Shown here: in pieces, positions 18,630 to 28,006 of the stretch
Layout of the letters: every line of letters begins with the position of its first letter
How positions within the stretch are numbered: the stretch's first letter is position 1
From: Palaemon carinicauda
Lineage: Eukaryota > Arthropoda > Malacostraca > Decapoda > Palaemonidae
Length of the DNA stretch: 64,000 nucleotides
Direction: 5' to 3'
Assembly: GCF_036898095.1 (NCBI RefSeq)
Contig: NC_090735.1
Location: 2,949,478 to 3,013,477 of the forward strand
Position numbers and translations under genes: made by a program
Notes under the pieces: model-generated
What the model saw: the letters and a program-made list of their open reading frames with translations, nothing else
Database searches by the model: none
What the model was told of the DNA's origin: nothing

Positions 18630-18776
18630 ATCTGAGGATTCATGGAATGGTTACAGTTACCTGGCGAGTGGTGGCGCTAGTTGTACACCTAGCTACCCAA
18701 TCTGCGATTGCCGCGAGTTTTGAATTTCTGCCGTGACGTCAGGGACTTAAGCTATATATATATCCTCCGGGTAAGT
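18630..18776 (-). repeat. DIRS-D right inverted terminal repeat
   Basis: Inverted partner of 12089-12235, ending in GGGTAAGT as in all DIRS families here. Confidence 0.9.
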
Positions 18777-18982
18777 ATGTTCAAAAATTTATTTTATAAT
18801 GAAAATATAATTTCTACGTCAAAATAGAACACAACGTATTAGATTCCAGTGTGCCTTAGCTTTGCACGCTGCACATTAGCTTCACCGAAATTCACAATTC
18901 CATTACGTTACTGACATTTATATACAGAAGAGTTTACATAATAAGAACAAAATGATGATAATAATAAAGGAGAATACCATTA

Positions 18983-21487
18983 CAGTGATACCTCGGTACT
19001 CGACCATAATCCGTTCGAGATCCGTGTTCGACCTCCGATTTGTTCGAGTACCGAATTTTTTTTCCCCATAAGAAATAATGGTATATATTCTATTCCGTTC
19101 CCAAGCACTCGAACAGGCCCAAAATATTAATAAAACGTGTACCTAAACAACAATAATTATCTAAATGTGTATGAAATTGGTCAGAAAATCCTATAAAACA
19201 ATTTTAAACCATTTACTGTACTAAAATAAAACAATTTTAAACCATTTTCTGTACTGTAGTGAACATACCTTTGAGCAGCGGTTCGATGGCATACAGGGAT
19301 GGATGTGGAGAGGATGGAAGGGGGAGGTTACTGCTTGGAAGGAGAGTCCCCTTCCATGATGTGGCGGGGTAGTTCTCCTTCAGGAGTTGTTTCTCTCTCC
19401 AATGAAAGGGTGGGCAGATCTATTTCAGGGGTTTCTTCTCTTCTTTGTCTCTTCTTTGGAGGAGAAACAGGCTTTGATGTAGCAGCTTTCTTTTCTTTTG
19501 TGAAAAACTGGTCTATTGTTAATTGTTTCTTCCTCCTCTGCAGTATTCTTCGAAAATGATACATGACACTATCATTAAACATATGCACTGCCCGGTTTGC
19601 TACTGCAATTTCTGGGTGGTATTTTTCAGCAAAAGCCTGCACATCTGCCCACTTGGAACAAATTTCATTGATGAGAGAACTTGGAACATCCTCCCTTACC
19701 TCATCCTCTTCTGAAGATTCCTGCTCCACAATCAGATCCTGCTGCTGTTGTTGTTGCAGGTGCAACAATTCCTCCACAGTCAACTCGGTAGAATGGCTTT
19801 CTACAAGCTCATCAATATCATCCTTGTCGACCTCAAGCCCCAAACTCCTGCCCATGACAACAATTTCCTCAACGACATCAGTGTCATCAGAAATTACAGG
19901 GGTAGCAGTGCTTGGACCCGCCTCTGGTTGGAAACCTTCAAACTCCCTCTCTGTGACACATGATGGCCACAGCTTACGCCAGGCAGAGTTCAATGTCCTA
20001 TAGGTCACACCTCGCCAAGCTTGGTCAATCATGTTAACAGAGTTGAGGATGCTGAAGTGTTCCTTCCAGAATTCCTTTAGGGTCAACTTCGTGTCACTGG
20101 TCACTTCAAAACACTTTCTGAAAAGGGCCTTGGTATAGAGTTTTTTGAAGTTTGAAATGACCTGTTGGTCCATGGGCTGGAGTATGGGAGTAGTATTGGG
20201 GGGCAAGAATTTGATTTTGATAAAGCTGTATTCTTCTTTCAAGTCATCCTCGAGACCTGGAGGATGTGCAGGAGCATTGTCCATAACCAGAAGACATTTC
20301 ATTGGCAAGCTCTTTTCAATGAGGTAAGCCTTAACCTGGGGGGCAAACACTTCGTTTATCCACTCAGTAAAGAATTGTCTTGTGACCCAAGATTTAGTGT
20401 TCGAGCGCCACATAACTGGTAGTGCACTTTTACAAATATTATTTCGTTTGAACACCCGGGGGTTGTCCGAGTGGTACACTAACAAGGGTTTGATCTTGCA
20501 ATCGCCACTTGCATTTGCACACAGCAACAATGTTAGCCTATCTTTCATTGGCTTGTGACCTGGCATCTTCGTCTCGTCCTTGGTAATGTACGTATTGGCT
20601 GGCATTTTCTTCCAAAATAACCCAGTCTCATCACAATTAAAGACTTGTTGTGCGATCAAATTTTGTTCATTTATGTACCGATCGAATTCCCCCACGTATT
20701 TATCGGCTGCAATTTGATCCGAACTAGCTGCCTCCCCATGCCTAGTAACACGATGAATACCTGTTCTATTACGAAACTTTTCAAACCAACCCCTGCTCGC
20801 TTTAAATGTAAATGAATCACTTTCACTGGTACTCGGACTTTTCTTCACTAATTCTTCATAGATATGCAACGCTTTTTCACAAATGAACGCTTCACTAACA
20901 CTTTCCCCGGCCAACTGTTTTTCTTTAATAAATATTAAAAGCAACTTTTCCATCTCCTCAATCACTTGTGGCCTTTGCTTAGTTACCGCCGTAACTCCCG
21001 TTGCAACATTCGCCTTCTTAATCATTTCTTTATGCTTTAAAAACGTAGAAATGGTCGACTTCGCCATTCCGTATTCTACCGCTAAATCGGACACTCGTAC
21101 ACCATTCTCATATTTCGCTATAATTTCCTTCTTCAACTCGATCGTTGTTCGCACTGTTTTCCTCTTCTCCTTCCCCTTAACACTCATTACTTTCTTGGGA
21201 CTCATTATGAAAGCTAAAAAAGCAATTAAAAGCACTGAAAATCACTAAATCACAACGAATGCTGATCGCGCGTTGTCTGAGTGACGCTCTCGAGAGAACT
21301 GATGCTTCCCGAACAAGCGAGAGTGGCCGAGATGGCGCGATCATCACAAAGCCCATGCGGTCGTCACGTGTTCGGCTGGTCGAGTACCGAATTTTTGGTC
21401 GAGCACCGCAGCAAAAATTTCTCGAAAATTTTGGTCGAACTCCGAATTGTTCGAGTATAGAGTCGTTCGACTACCGAGGTATCACTG
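18983..21487 (-). mobile_element. pogo/Tigger-type DNA transposon, apparently complete
   Basis: A 2505-bp element with ends CAGTGATACCTCGGTA and its inverted partner TACCGAGGTATCACTG, flanked by TA on both sides (18981-18982 and 21488-21489). That is the target duplication of the Tc1/mariner-pogo superfamily. Both subterminal regions carry repeated TCGAGTACCGAAT-type motifs (for example near 19043 and 21379), plausible transposase binding sites. One intact transposase ORF fills the minus strand. Confidence 0.95.
19328..21205 (-). CDS. Tigger-like transposase (CENP-B/DDE_1 family)
   Basis: Cut-and-paste transposase of 625 residues from the chosen Met, MSPKKVMSVKGKEKRK (21205). An upstream in-frame Met at 21235 would add ten hydrophobic residues unlike family N-termini. 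An N-terminal helix-turn-helix (about 15-65; VSDLAVEYGMAKSTISTFLK) resembles the CENP-B/psq type. A second DNA-binding domain (about 80-160) ends SRGWFEKFRNRTGIHR. The DDE_1 catalytic core has Asp192 in VFNCDETGLFWKK, Asp309 in LLVMDNAPAHPPG and Asp346 in QPMDQQVISNFKK, with 36 residues between the last two. The tail is acidic and Gln-rich, then basic (PPKKRQRREE), a possible nuclear signal. No stop or frameshift. It lies alone between the inverted repeats; recent activity is plausible. Confidence 0.95.
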   Translation of the reverse strand: MSPKKVMSVKGKEKRKTVRTTIELKKEIIAKYENGVRVSDLAVEYGMAKSTISTFLKHKEMIKKANVATGVTAVTKQRPQVIEEMEKLLLIFIKEKQLAGESVSEAFICEKALHIYEELVKKSPSTSESDSFTFKASRGWFEKFRNRTGIHRVTRHGEAASSDQIAADKYVGEFDRYINEQNLIAQQVFNCDETGLFWKKMPANTYITKDETKMPGHKPMKDRLTLLLCANASGDCKIKPLLVYHSDNPRVFKRNNICKSALPVMWRSNTKSWVTRQFFTEWINEVFAPQVKAYLIEKSLPMKCLLVMDNAPAHPPGLEDDLKEEYSFIKIKFLPPNTTPILQPMDQQVISNFKKLYTKALFRKCFEVTSDTKLTLKEFWKEHFSILNSVNMIDQAWRGVTYRTLNSAWRKLWPSCVTEREFEGFQPEAGPSTATPVISDDTDVVEEIVVMGRSLGLEVDKDDIDELVESHSTELTVEELLHLQQQQQQDLIVEQESSEEDEVREDVPSSLINEICSKWADVQAFAEKYHPEIAVANRAVHMFNDSVMYHFRRILQRRKKQLTIDQFFTKEKKAATSKPVSPPKKRQRREETPEIDLPTLSLERETTPEGELPRHIMEGDSPSKQ

Positions 21488-21599
21488 TACTGTACTACTC
21501 TTAACATCGTGCAGTAATAATTTTAAGCTCTTAAAACATCCATGATAATCTTCCCTTCGGGAGATTATTCTAACAATTTTTCTCTTTGCCCTGGCCTCT

Positions 21600-22180
21600 T
21601 CAAAGACGGTCAGCAAATTTCCTTGTCTCTCCTACATCGCCCTTTCGAGGGGATGGTGACTGATTACTCTCAGCTTCGTCCCTCAAAATACAGCTGTAGC
21701 GGATGCTAGGTTCGTGCCCTTCAGGATTGCTTGCTATTCTGGATTGCAAGTCTACAGGAGGTAACTGATGACACGGATCAACTGTTACTATATCCTGTGA
21801 GAGAGCTAAGGTGCTATCTCAAGCGTACAAGAGCTCTCCCATGCAACAATCATCTGCTTCTCAGTACAGTCATGGATTAAACAGGTCCAGGTCATTGACA
21901 GTGCCCTCAATCCTGCCCCCCATCACCAGCGATGACAACCCAGAGCTCATGACATCAGGGGTATAGACATCCCTGGTGTCCAAAAGGAACTTTTCTGTGT
22001 CACAGGTGTTACAAACAGGCATGTGGAAGTGTCAGACCTTCACCACCCATAACCTGCAAGACATGACACACAGGCCCATAGACACGTTCTTTGTAGGCCC
22101 TGTGGTGGCTGCTTAGCAAGTGGTCTAGATTCCTTAGCTCATTACAGGACAATTAGCAGTTGGTCAAGGGAAGAGATTAC
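21600..22180 (+). pseudogene. DIRS-B recombinase remnant (C-terminal part)
   Basis: Diverged match to 10330-10880: AACTGTTACTATATCCTGTG aligns with the LLLCPVRSLRYYLK region, then sequence like HDIRG, THNLQDMTHRPIDTF and FVGPVVAA-stop. Indels disrupt the frame. It stands upstream of, not after, the RT remnant at 22.4 kb. Confidence 0.7.
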
Positions 22181-22189
22181 GCTTTTAGC

Positions 22190-22390
22190 TAGGACTAGGG
22201 AGAGCAAGGCAATGGCTGCTAATGACTCAGCATTTAGGCCTATAAGCTCCCCCAGAATCCCCATGTTTTGCTCACAAAGATGGTGAGATTGCAGGCACTA
22301 CAATAAACTAACGAGTTTGAGCAGGACTCAAACCCCAGTCTGGGAGACCAACAGGCAGAAACGTTTCCAATTGGCCACTACATCTAAGGA
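22190..22390 (-). mobile_element. tRNA-derived SINE, minus orientation
   Basis: Its reverse complement matches 51725-51920: GTGGCCAA, then CCCAGACTGGGGTTTGAGTC (B-box like) and GCTCAAACTCGTTAGT, then GTGAG, and GAGTCAT followed by AGCAGCCATTG. It separates two DIRS-B remnants. Confidence 0.75.
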
Positions 22391-22399
22391 TTGCGGTGT

Positions 22400-23930
22400 A
22401 TAGGGAAAATTCCAGTCTTATGCTAAGCAGAGGATAGAGTACCTGGGAATGCTGATAGATATAACAACACCAAAAGTCTTAACATTGAACAACCACATAA
22501 GTACGCTTGAGAAAGTATTGTGACCTTTCCTCAACCATCAAGAACTACCGGTTCAGCAGTGACAAGTAGTACTGGTCTTGTCTTTGGTGAAGCTTGTACC
22601 TAATGAGTGTCTCCATTATCTGTTCTAAGAGTGGTGTCTGAAGTGCCACTGGTCAGTAGCAGTAGATCCTTACACACGCTTATTCTGGTGGAACAGAAGG
22701 TATAGGACGATCTAGCCAGGTGGCTGGAAGATGAGAACCTCATGAAGGGGACTTATCTGGAATGTTCTCCAGAAATGCTACTGTTCACAGATGCATCAAA
22801 GGAAGGATGGCATGTGAACCTGAGGACCCATGGCGGGTTGCTGTCTGAAGAAGAAAAGTGCTAACTGTACTGTACACATCAACCTCTTGTAAATGTGGGC
22901 AGCATTCTTGGCACTACAAGCACTGTAGCATACTTAGTAGTGTCGATGAGCAAAAGCACAAAGGTATTAGCTTGAATCAACAAGTAACACAGCAAGTTGG
23001 TGAACCAGGCACACACATGGGCACTCAAAAATGTAGTGGAGTTGTCAACAGGACTCATTCCAAGCAAGAGGAATGTAATTGCCGACAAGCTTTCATAGGA
23101 GAGGAATGGACATTTCTATTGTAGCAATGAAGCTTTTGACTTTGTGGGTTTCCCCATCGATCGACATGCTTGCCACGCAACTCAACAAGAAGTTCCTGGT
23201 CATCTGCTCACCAATGCTGGACCCAGCAGTGGCTCTAGAAGATAACTTTCAACACCCGTGGGACAAGGTAGATGTCTACGTTTTCCTGCTCATCTGCTAA
23301 GTAATCAACAGTGCTAACAGTGCCAAACCATGGAATAACCCTGGTGGCTTTCAAATGGCCATATGCCAAAATACCAGACCTGCTGATGGTTTTAGTGAGT
23401 TTCCAAGTGAGTTACCCAGGTGGCCCAACCTACTTGGTCAGCCTCACCTACAGTTACCACAACTAAGTGACATCCCTGTCCCTCCACAGGTGGAGACTAT
23501 CCAGTATCTTCTCCGAGGAAAAGGCTTTTCGTAAGGCACTGCACAAGAAATACAGTACTGTATTTGGATACCTGAGTATATCCTCTGCAATTCCATATAC
23601 CAAACAAAGTGGGCCCTCTTTTGCTACTGGTGTCATAGAAGGAGTACTTCTCCGGTAGAAGCTTTTCTCCAACAAATAGTGGGTTACCTCGTCTACCTTA
23701 GTTGAGACAAGCTCCTCTTAGTCTCAGTAGTGAAAGGCTATCGTTTAACCTTGAGCCAGGTCTTGAGACAGAAGGGGTTCAACCTTTCCTCTGTGTGGGA
23801 ACTATCTATGCTTATGGGGAGTTTCAAGCAGTCTTTTCCTCCAAGGGAACTCAAGCCACTTGCGTGCAATGTCCCCTTAGTTTTCAGGTTACGAAAAATG
23901 CTAATTACTTAAACCTTTAATAGGAAACTT
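22400..23930 (+). pseudogene. DIRS-B remnant: RT tail, RNase H, methyltransferase-like, recombinase N-part
   Basis: Diverged but collinear with DIRS-B. YLGMLIDI appears near 22440, a FTDASKEGW-like motif near 22790, SRKRNVIAD-like sequence near 23060, and LLTLWVSPSIDMLATQLNKK at 23122-23190, then SPMLDPAV and DVYVFLL. The recombinase N-terminal part (VVKGYRLTLSQVLRQKGF) lies near 23730. Many stops and indels. It ends before the catalytic recombinase motifs. Confidence 0.8.
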
Positions 23931-24159
23931 ATCCCTAGTGGGAAAGAAGTCTCTATGAACCAAAATCGGGCTGGTTTAACTTTCCAGGAAATTCAAAGCA
24001 TCTGGTCTTAGATAGAAATGAAGGTGATGACTCCTGCCAACCTCCTAATGGTCTGAACAAGGAGGTATCACAAGCATTAGGTTAGGACCATACCAAGGAT
24101 ACTGTAAATTGTAACCTATATCCTTGTATTGGATATGTTGTCCAAATGTATAGGCATCT

Positions 24160-25350
24160 ATAAAAAATGGGTTTGAATACATTCTATCCAACCTCTCTGG
24201 TTGCATCCCATTACTGGGGTGGGCAATTTGGGTATTACTGCTTGGAGCTCTTCATGAGCATAGATAGATCCCATGAGAAGTGGAGGTCTGTGTTTCTCAG
24301 TCAGAAAATTGTACTGTAAGCTAGGCAGTAACCTTTCCTCACCGCAACCGAGAGGCATTTCTCTTGGCGAAAACAGTGACCAAGAAGTTCACAGTCTGCG
24401 CTAGAAAAGCACCCTTTCTACACCAATTGTAGGAATGGTCCACTTCCATGTCAGACAGCTGCATAGGCCAATATTGTTCCCCAGACATCTCAGCAGTCCT
24501 TTGCAAAAAGCCTTTATCTCGGAGGCGATACTGTAAAGGCTCCAACCGTGAAATACAAACAACTTCAAAGATAACCTCTGAAGGTGCAGCTGACAGAGAA
24601 GCAAGTTCCAAAGGTAGTGCTCTTGGCATCTCAAGTAAATAAGCTAACAGACCTGGATTCCATTCATCTTATGGTCGTCTGGGAGCCACCAGGGTTATCC
24701 TAAGACATGCCATGATCAACACTCGGTGGATCAACCAGCCAATCATGTTGAAAGGGGTATAGGCATAGGTGTCCAGGTGATCCTATGTTTGTTAGATAGT
24801 ATCTTTGAACACTTTCCAGAAATGGGGAAACAGAACACTGAGAGTTTCCTGTTTAACCATGTGGCAAACTGGTTGGCTGCCGTTGATCCCCAGAGAGCAA
24901 GAAGCCTATCCACTATGTGAGGAAGGGTCCACTCTGGCAACTAATTGTGACTGTTAGAACATTCCTCTTGCCTGGGATGATGCACACAACTCTACAGCAT
25001 TGCTGACCTCCTTTGTCAGCTCACAAAAACTATAATATAAAAGTCTTTCCTTGCAGAATACTTGTTCCATCACTACAGAGTAGGAAAGGTTGCCATGCTA
25101 AGAATGCTGCATACATTTCCAGTAGGCTGATATGCAGGTCCTTTTCTACTTGGAACCACACACCGAAGCAACTTAATTCCTCAGGTGCCTACCCTACCCC
25201 TCCTCGGATGTGATCGAGAACAGAAGTACCTCAGAAGGTGGGGAATTGAGTAAAACTCCTTCACGAGGTTTTCGTCATTCAGTCACCAGTAAAGATCCTC
25301 TCATACCTCTTGCTCAACCGGAACAAGATGGGAAGGGAGATCACTGACTG
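24160..25350 (-). pseudogene. DIRS-B remnant on minus strand
   Basis: Read on the minus strand: RT tail and RNase H from 25350 to 24960, then PEWTLPHIVDRLLALWGS and FATWLNRKLSVFCFP at 24743-24940 (the methyltransferase-like entry), then recombinase N-part down to about 24180. It covers nearly the same segment as 22400-23930 in mirror orientation. Frames are broken throughout. Confidence 0.78.
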
Positions 25351-26334
25351 GCGACCAGTGACGCTTGAAGTATTACTGAGGCAATCATCTTGAAGACACG
25401 TGCACGGAAGGAAAGACATTGCCACAGAAGCAAAACTAATTTATGAATTTAGGCAGCTTGACGAGAGACACTGAAGAAAATATTCAGAATAAGAAATAAA
25501 GTTGAAGACCCGATAAAACACTGAGAGTAAAAGTTAAAATTAGGTTAAATATTTCAGCAACTATCTTGAGTATTGCACTGGTTACAGTGTGCCACACACA
25601 CCCCTTTTCTGGGTCGACCTGTGGCGGCCGGTGAAAAGGGGTCCTTCTAATACACTTTTCTGATAAAATCGTCACCGGGCGCCACAGGTCTCTCCCCAGA
25701 AATAGATTTTTCCTTCGTCAAAATCCCTTTATTGATATGGTATGGTTTATTTCTGAATCCTATATTTTAGATACTCTGTATTTGTTATCAACAAAGAAAA
25801 ACTCCCTGATACTGTTACTAGTTTATCCTATCTAAAATTTAGTTGCAGAATCTAACTTAAGGAGCAAATAAAAGGCATTTCAAGAAATTCTATCAGAACA
25901 GTAATTTTATTTTCTTGACAAATGTACACATTTTTCACAGTACATATTATAACTAGGCTAATGCCACATACAATTTTGTATGAATTTATAATTGTACTGT
26001 AGGAGTTACTTGTCAGCTCTTAGTAATACTCAAATTTAGCATTTTAATTTTGAAAATGCATCACCACAACCCCTCAAAAATTTCTCACAGAAAATGTGTT
26101 AAACCCTTTACCACTAACTAAAATAAAATTTGCATCCTACACTGATTACTAGTAACACAAATCACATTTCCCACTAAAACTATATACTGAAGCGTAAGTT
26201 CAGAAATCTGATGAAGAGCCAATAAATCTTGACATTATGCCAAAACATATTTTATATAAGCGTCTCAGGTCTCAACACCAAAGCATTGAAAAAAAAAAAT
26301 TATTTAACCATATTACCTACCAATTCACTGGTTA
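25351..26334. other. Non-coding; one shared unknown repeat end
   Basis: No gene seen. Around 25610-25735 a GC-rich inverted stretch (ACCTGTGGCGGCC and CGCCACAGGT) leads into CAGAAATAGATTTTTCCT and TCAAAATCCCTTTATT. The same tail recurs at 51455-51495, so an unidentified interspersed repeat ends here. Confidence 0.5.
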
Positions 26335-26585
26335 AGCCCTGTCCACACAATCGAGCATGCCCGACGGGCAAACAGTGATACCAGGTGACAATAGTTAGTG
26401 AAAATGAGGGTTGATGACATCAGAAGTGGGAAAACTAAAGGCAGGGATCTGGCAACACTGTATGATGCCAGATCCCTATCTGTGTTTGTCCTGCTTCTGA
26501 CGTCATTACCCCTCATTCTTACTAACTATTGTGGTCTGGTATCACTGCTTGCCCGTGGGGTATGCTCGATCGTGTGGACAGGGCT
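26335..26585. mobile_element. Fold-back MITE with TTA target duplication (PIF/Harbinger-like)
   Basis: A 251-bp near-palindrome. AGCCCTGTCCACACAATCGA at the left is mirrored by TCGATCGTGTGGACAGGGCT at the right, and the arms remain complementary with mismatches over roughly 115 bp each. Flanks are TTA on both sides (26332-26334 and 26586-26588). A 3-bp TWA duplication is typical of Harbinger-type elements. No ORF. Confidence 0.75.
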
Positions 26586-27407
26586 TTACAGTATAGCAGG
26601 GTACTAAATCTAAAATTATGAATTTAAACTTAAATACTTATTACTCCTATTCATTTAAAAAGATTATTTGTACAGCAATACATGATGACATAAGCGTAAA
26701 CTATAAACAACATGAAGAAATGAAATAGAATTACATGTACGCTATTTTAACAGTATATCAAAAAGAATCACTATCAATAAATCGAAAGAGGTTTGCAATG
26801 AGGTACAGGCATTTCTTACCTATCTCATTACCAAAATGTAAATACTGTGCTGTACAGCTGTTCTTACATTTAGCCAAGGTCAATCCCGGAAACCAGTGTC
26901 TATTTTTTTTAAACTATTACTACACTATTTAATACATTTCTCAAAAAAAAAAAAAAACTTAGAAAACTTAAATCTTAAAAAAATTCTAATGCATTTTTAT
27001 GAAAATTTATGATTCCTTTATCATAAACTTTCTACCATTTTCTATGAGTATTTCTATACTTGGATGCTTACAGGAATGGTTTTCATATCAAAACAAAAAA
27101 GCATCAAAAGTAAAATTATAAGTAAGTATTTTATTGAGAATATGGTACATTATATATTTTCCTGCAAGCCAGTAAATCATCCATAATTCAATCACAATAG
27201 CCAGAAAAAAAGCATCTGAAAAAACTTCCAAGTTTACCTTTGCAAATGGAAAGAACAAACTTTAACACAACTAGCAATGGACTTTTGGTTTAAGTACATA
27301 TCCTACATACATAACCTCATAAACTTAGAATGAAAGGCATTTCATTTACACACAGTGTAATATAAAATATTCTCTTATACCTTGCAAAGCAACATCACCA
27401 AAGTCCA
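26586..27407. other. AT-rich sequence with a candidate SRPRB poly(A) signal
   Basis: No coding sequence. On the minus strand an AATAAA lies at 27135-27130, about 670 bp beyond the SRPRB stop. It is the nearest candidate noticed, but others exist farther away and none is proven. Confidence 0.4.
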
Positions 27408-27434
27408 TTAAGCTCTTAAATCTTGCTGGGGATC

Positions 27435-27741
27435 ATAACCCTTTTACCCCCAAAGGACGTACTGGTACGTTTCACAAAACTCATCCCTTTACCCCCATGG
27501 ACGTACCAGTACGTCCTTGCAAAAAAATGCTATAAAAATTTTTTTTTCATATTTTTAATAAATTTTTGAGAAAATTCAGGCATTTTCCAAGAGAATGAGA
27601 CCAACCTGACCTCTCTATGACAAAAATTAAGGCTGTTAGAGCAATTTTAAAAAAATATACTGCAAAATGTGCTTGAAAAAAAATACCCCTTGGGGGTTAA
27701 GGGTTGGAAATTTCCAAAGAGTCTGGGGGTAAAAGGGTTAA
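27435..27741. mobile_element. TTAA-type MITE (piggyBac-like ends), copy 1
   Basis: Terminal inverted repeats are ACCCTTTTACCCCCA at the left and GGGGGTAAAAGGGTTAA at the right, with no ORF inside. The left half contains a palindrome around ACGTACTGGTACGT. A second copy of the same element lies around DIRS-E. It stands 67 bp past the SRPRB stop, so it is probably in the 3' UTR. An unusually long direct repeat flanks it (27409-27434 and 27738-27764). Confidence 0.75.
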
Positions 27742-27807
27742 GCTCTTAAATCTTGCTGGGGATCTTAATAGCGTCTCTTGTACCTACGCATCGCATCCTC
27801 CTTAAAA

Positions 27808-28006
27808 TCAGGCCAACTGCTGTAGCCACGTAGTCAAAGGATACAAGTTCTCACCACCCTTTGTAGTAACCTCCACAAATTCAACTTTCATTGGTGAAAG
27901 GTGGCTGAACTCAAAGTCTTTCCCAATATGGCCAAGATATCTATTGTTATTACCACCTTCCCCCACGGACTGCAGCTGGTTGGCTTGTGTCACTCTTAAC
28001 AAATTC
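27808..28006 (-). CDS. SRPRB: SRPRB exon 5 (C-terminus and stop)
   Basis: The acceptor is ATTTCCAG before 28006. It completes the Met codon split with exon 4 and encodes NLLRVTQANQ, then GKDFEFSHL, MKVEFVEVTTKGG and WLQQLA-stop. These match the conserved C-terminal region of the family (FEFSQLPLKVEFLE in vertebrates). Confidence 0.95.

Larger units (their letters stand above)
12075..18813 (+). mobile_element. DIRS-D retrotransposon, full-length but decayed
   Basis: About 6.74 kb between T-runs at 12075-12079 and 18811-18813. It has 147-bp inverted repeats (12089-12235 and 18630-18776) that differ at six positions and an internal complementary region at 18481-18580. Gag, RT-RNase H-methyltransferase-like and recombinase regions are in canonical order, but each has stops or frameshifts. 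The ITR divergence and ORF decay both mark it as older than the DIRS-A copies. Target arithmetic (5+3-5) predicts a TTT target. Confidence 0.92.

Noticed and set aside
22270..22350. Functional tRNA genes at the SINE heads (also 51730-51800 and 53870-53940)
   Set aside because: Box-like motifs exist but no convincing cloverleaf with paired acceptor stem was seen, and the bodies continue as shared SINE sequence.
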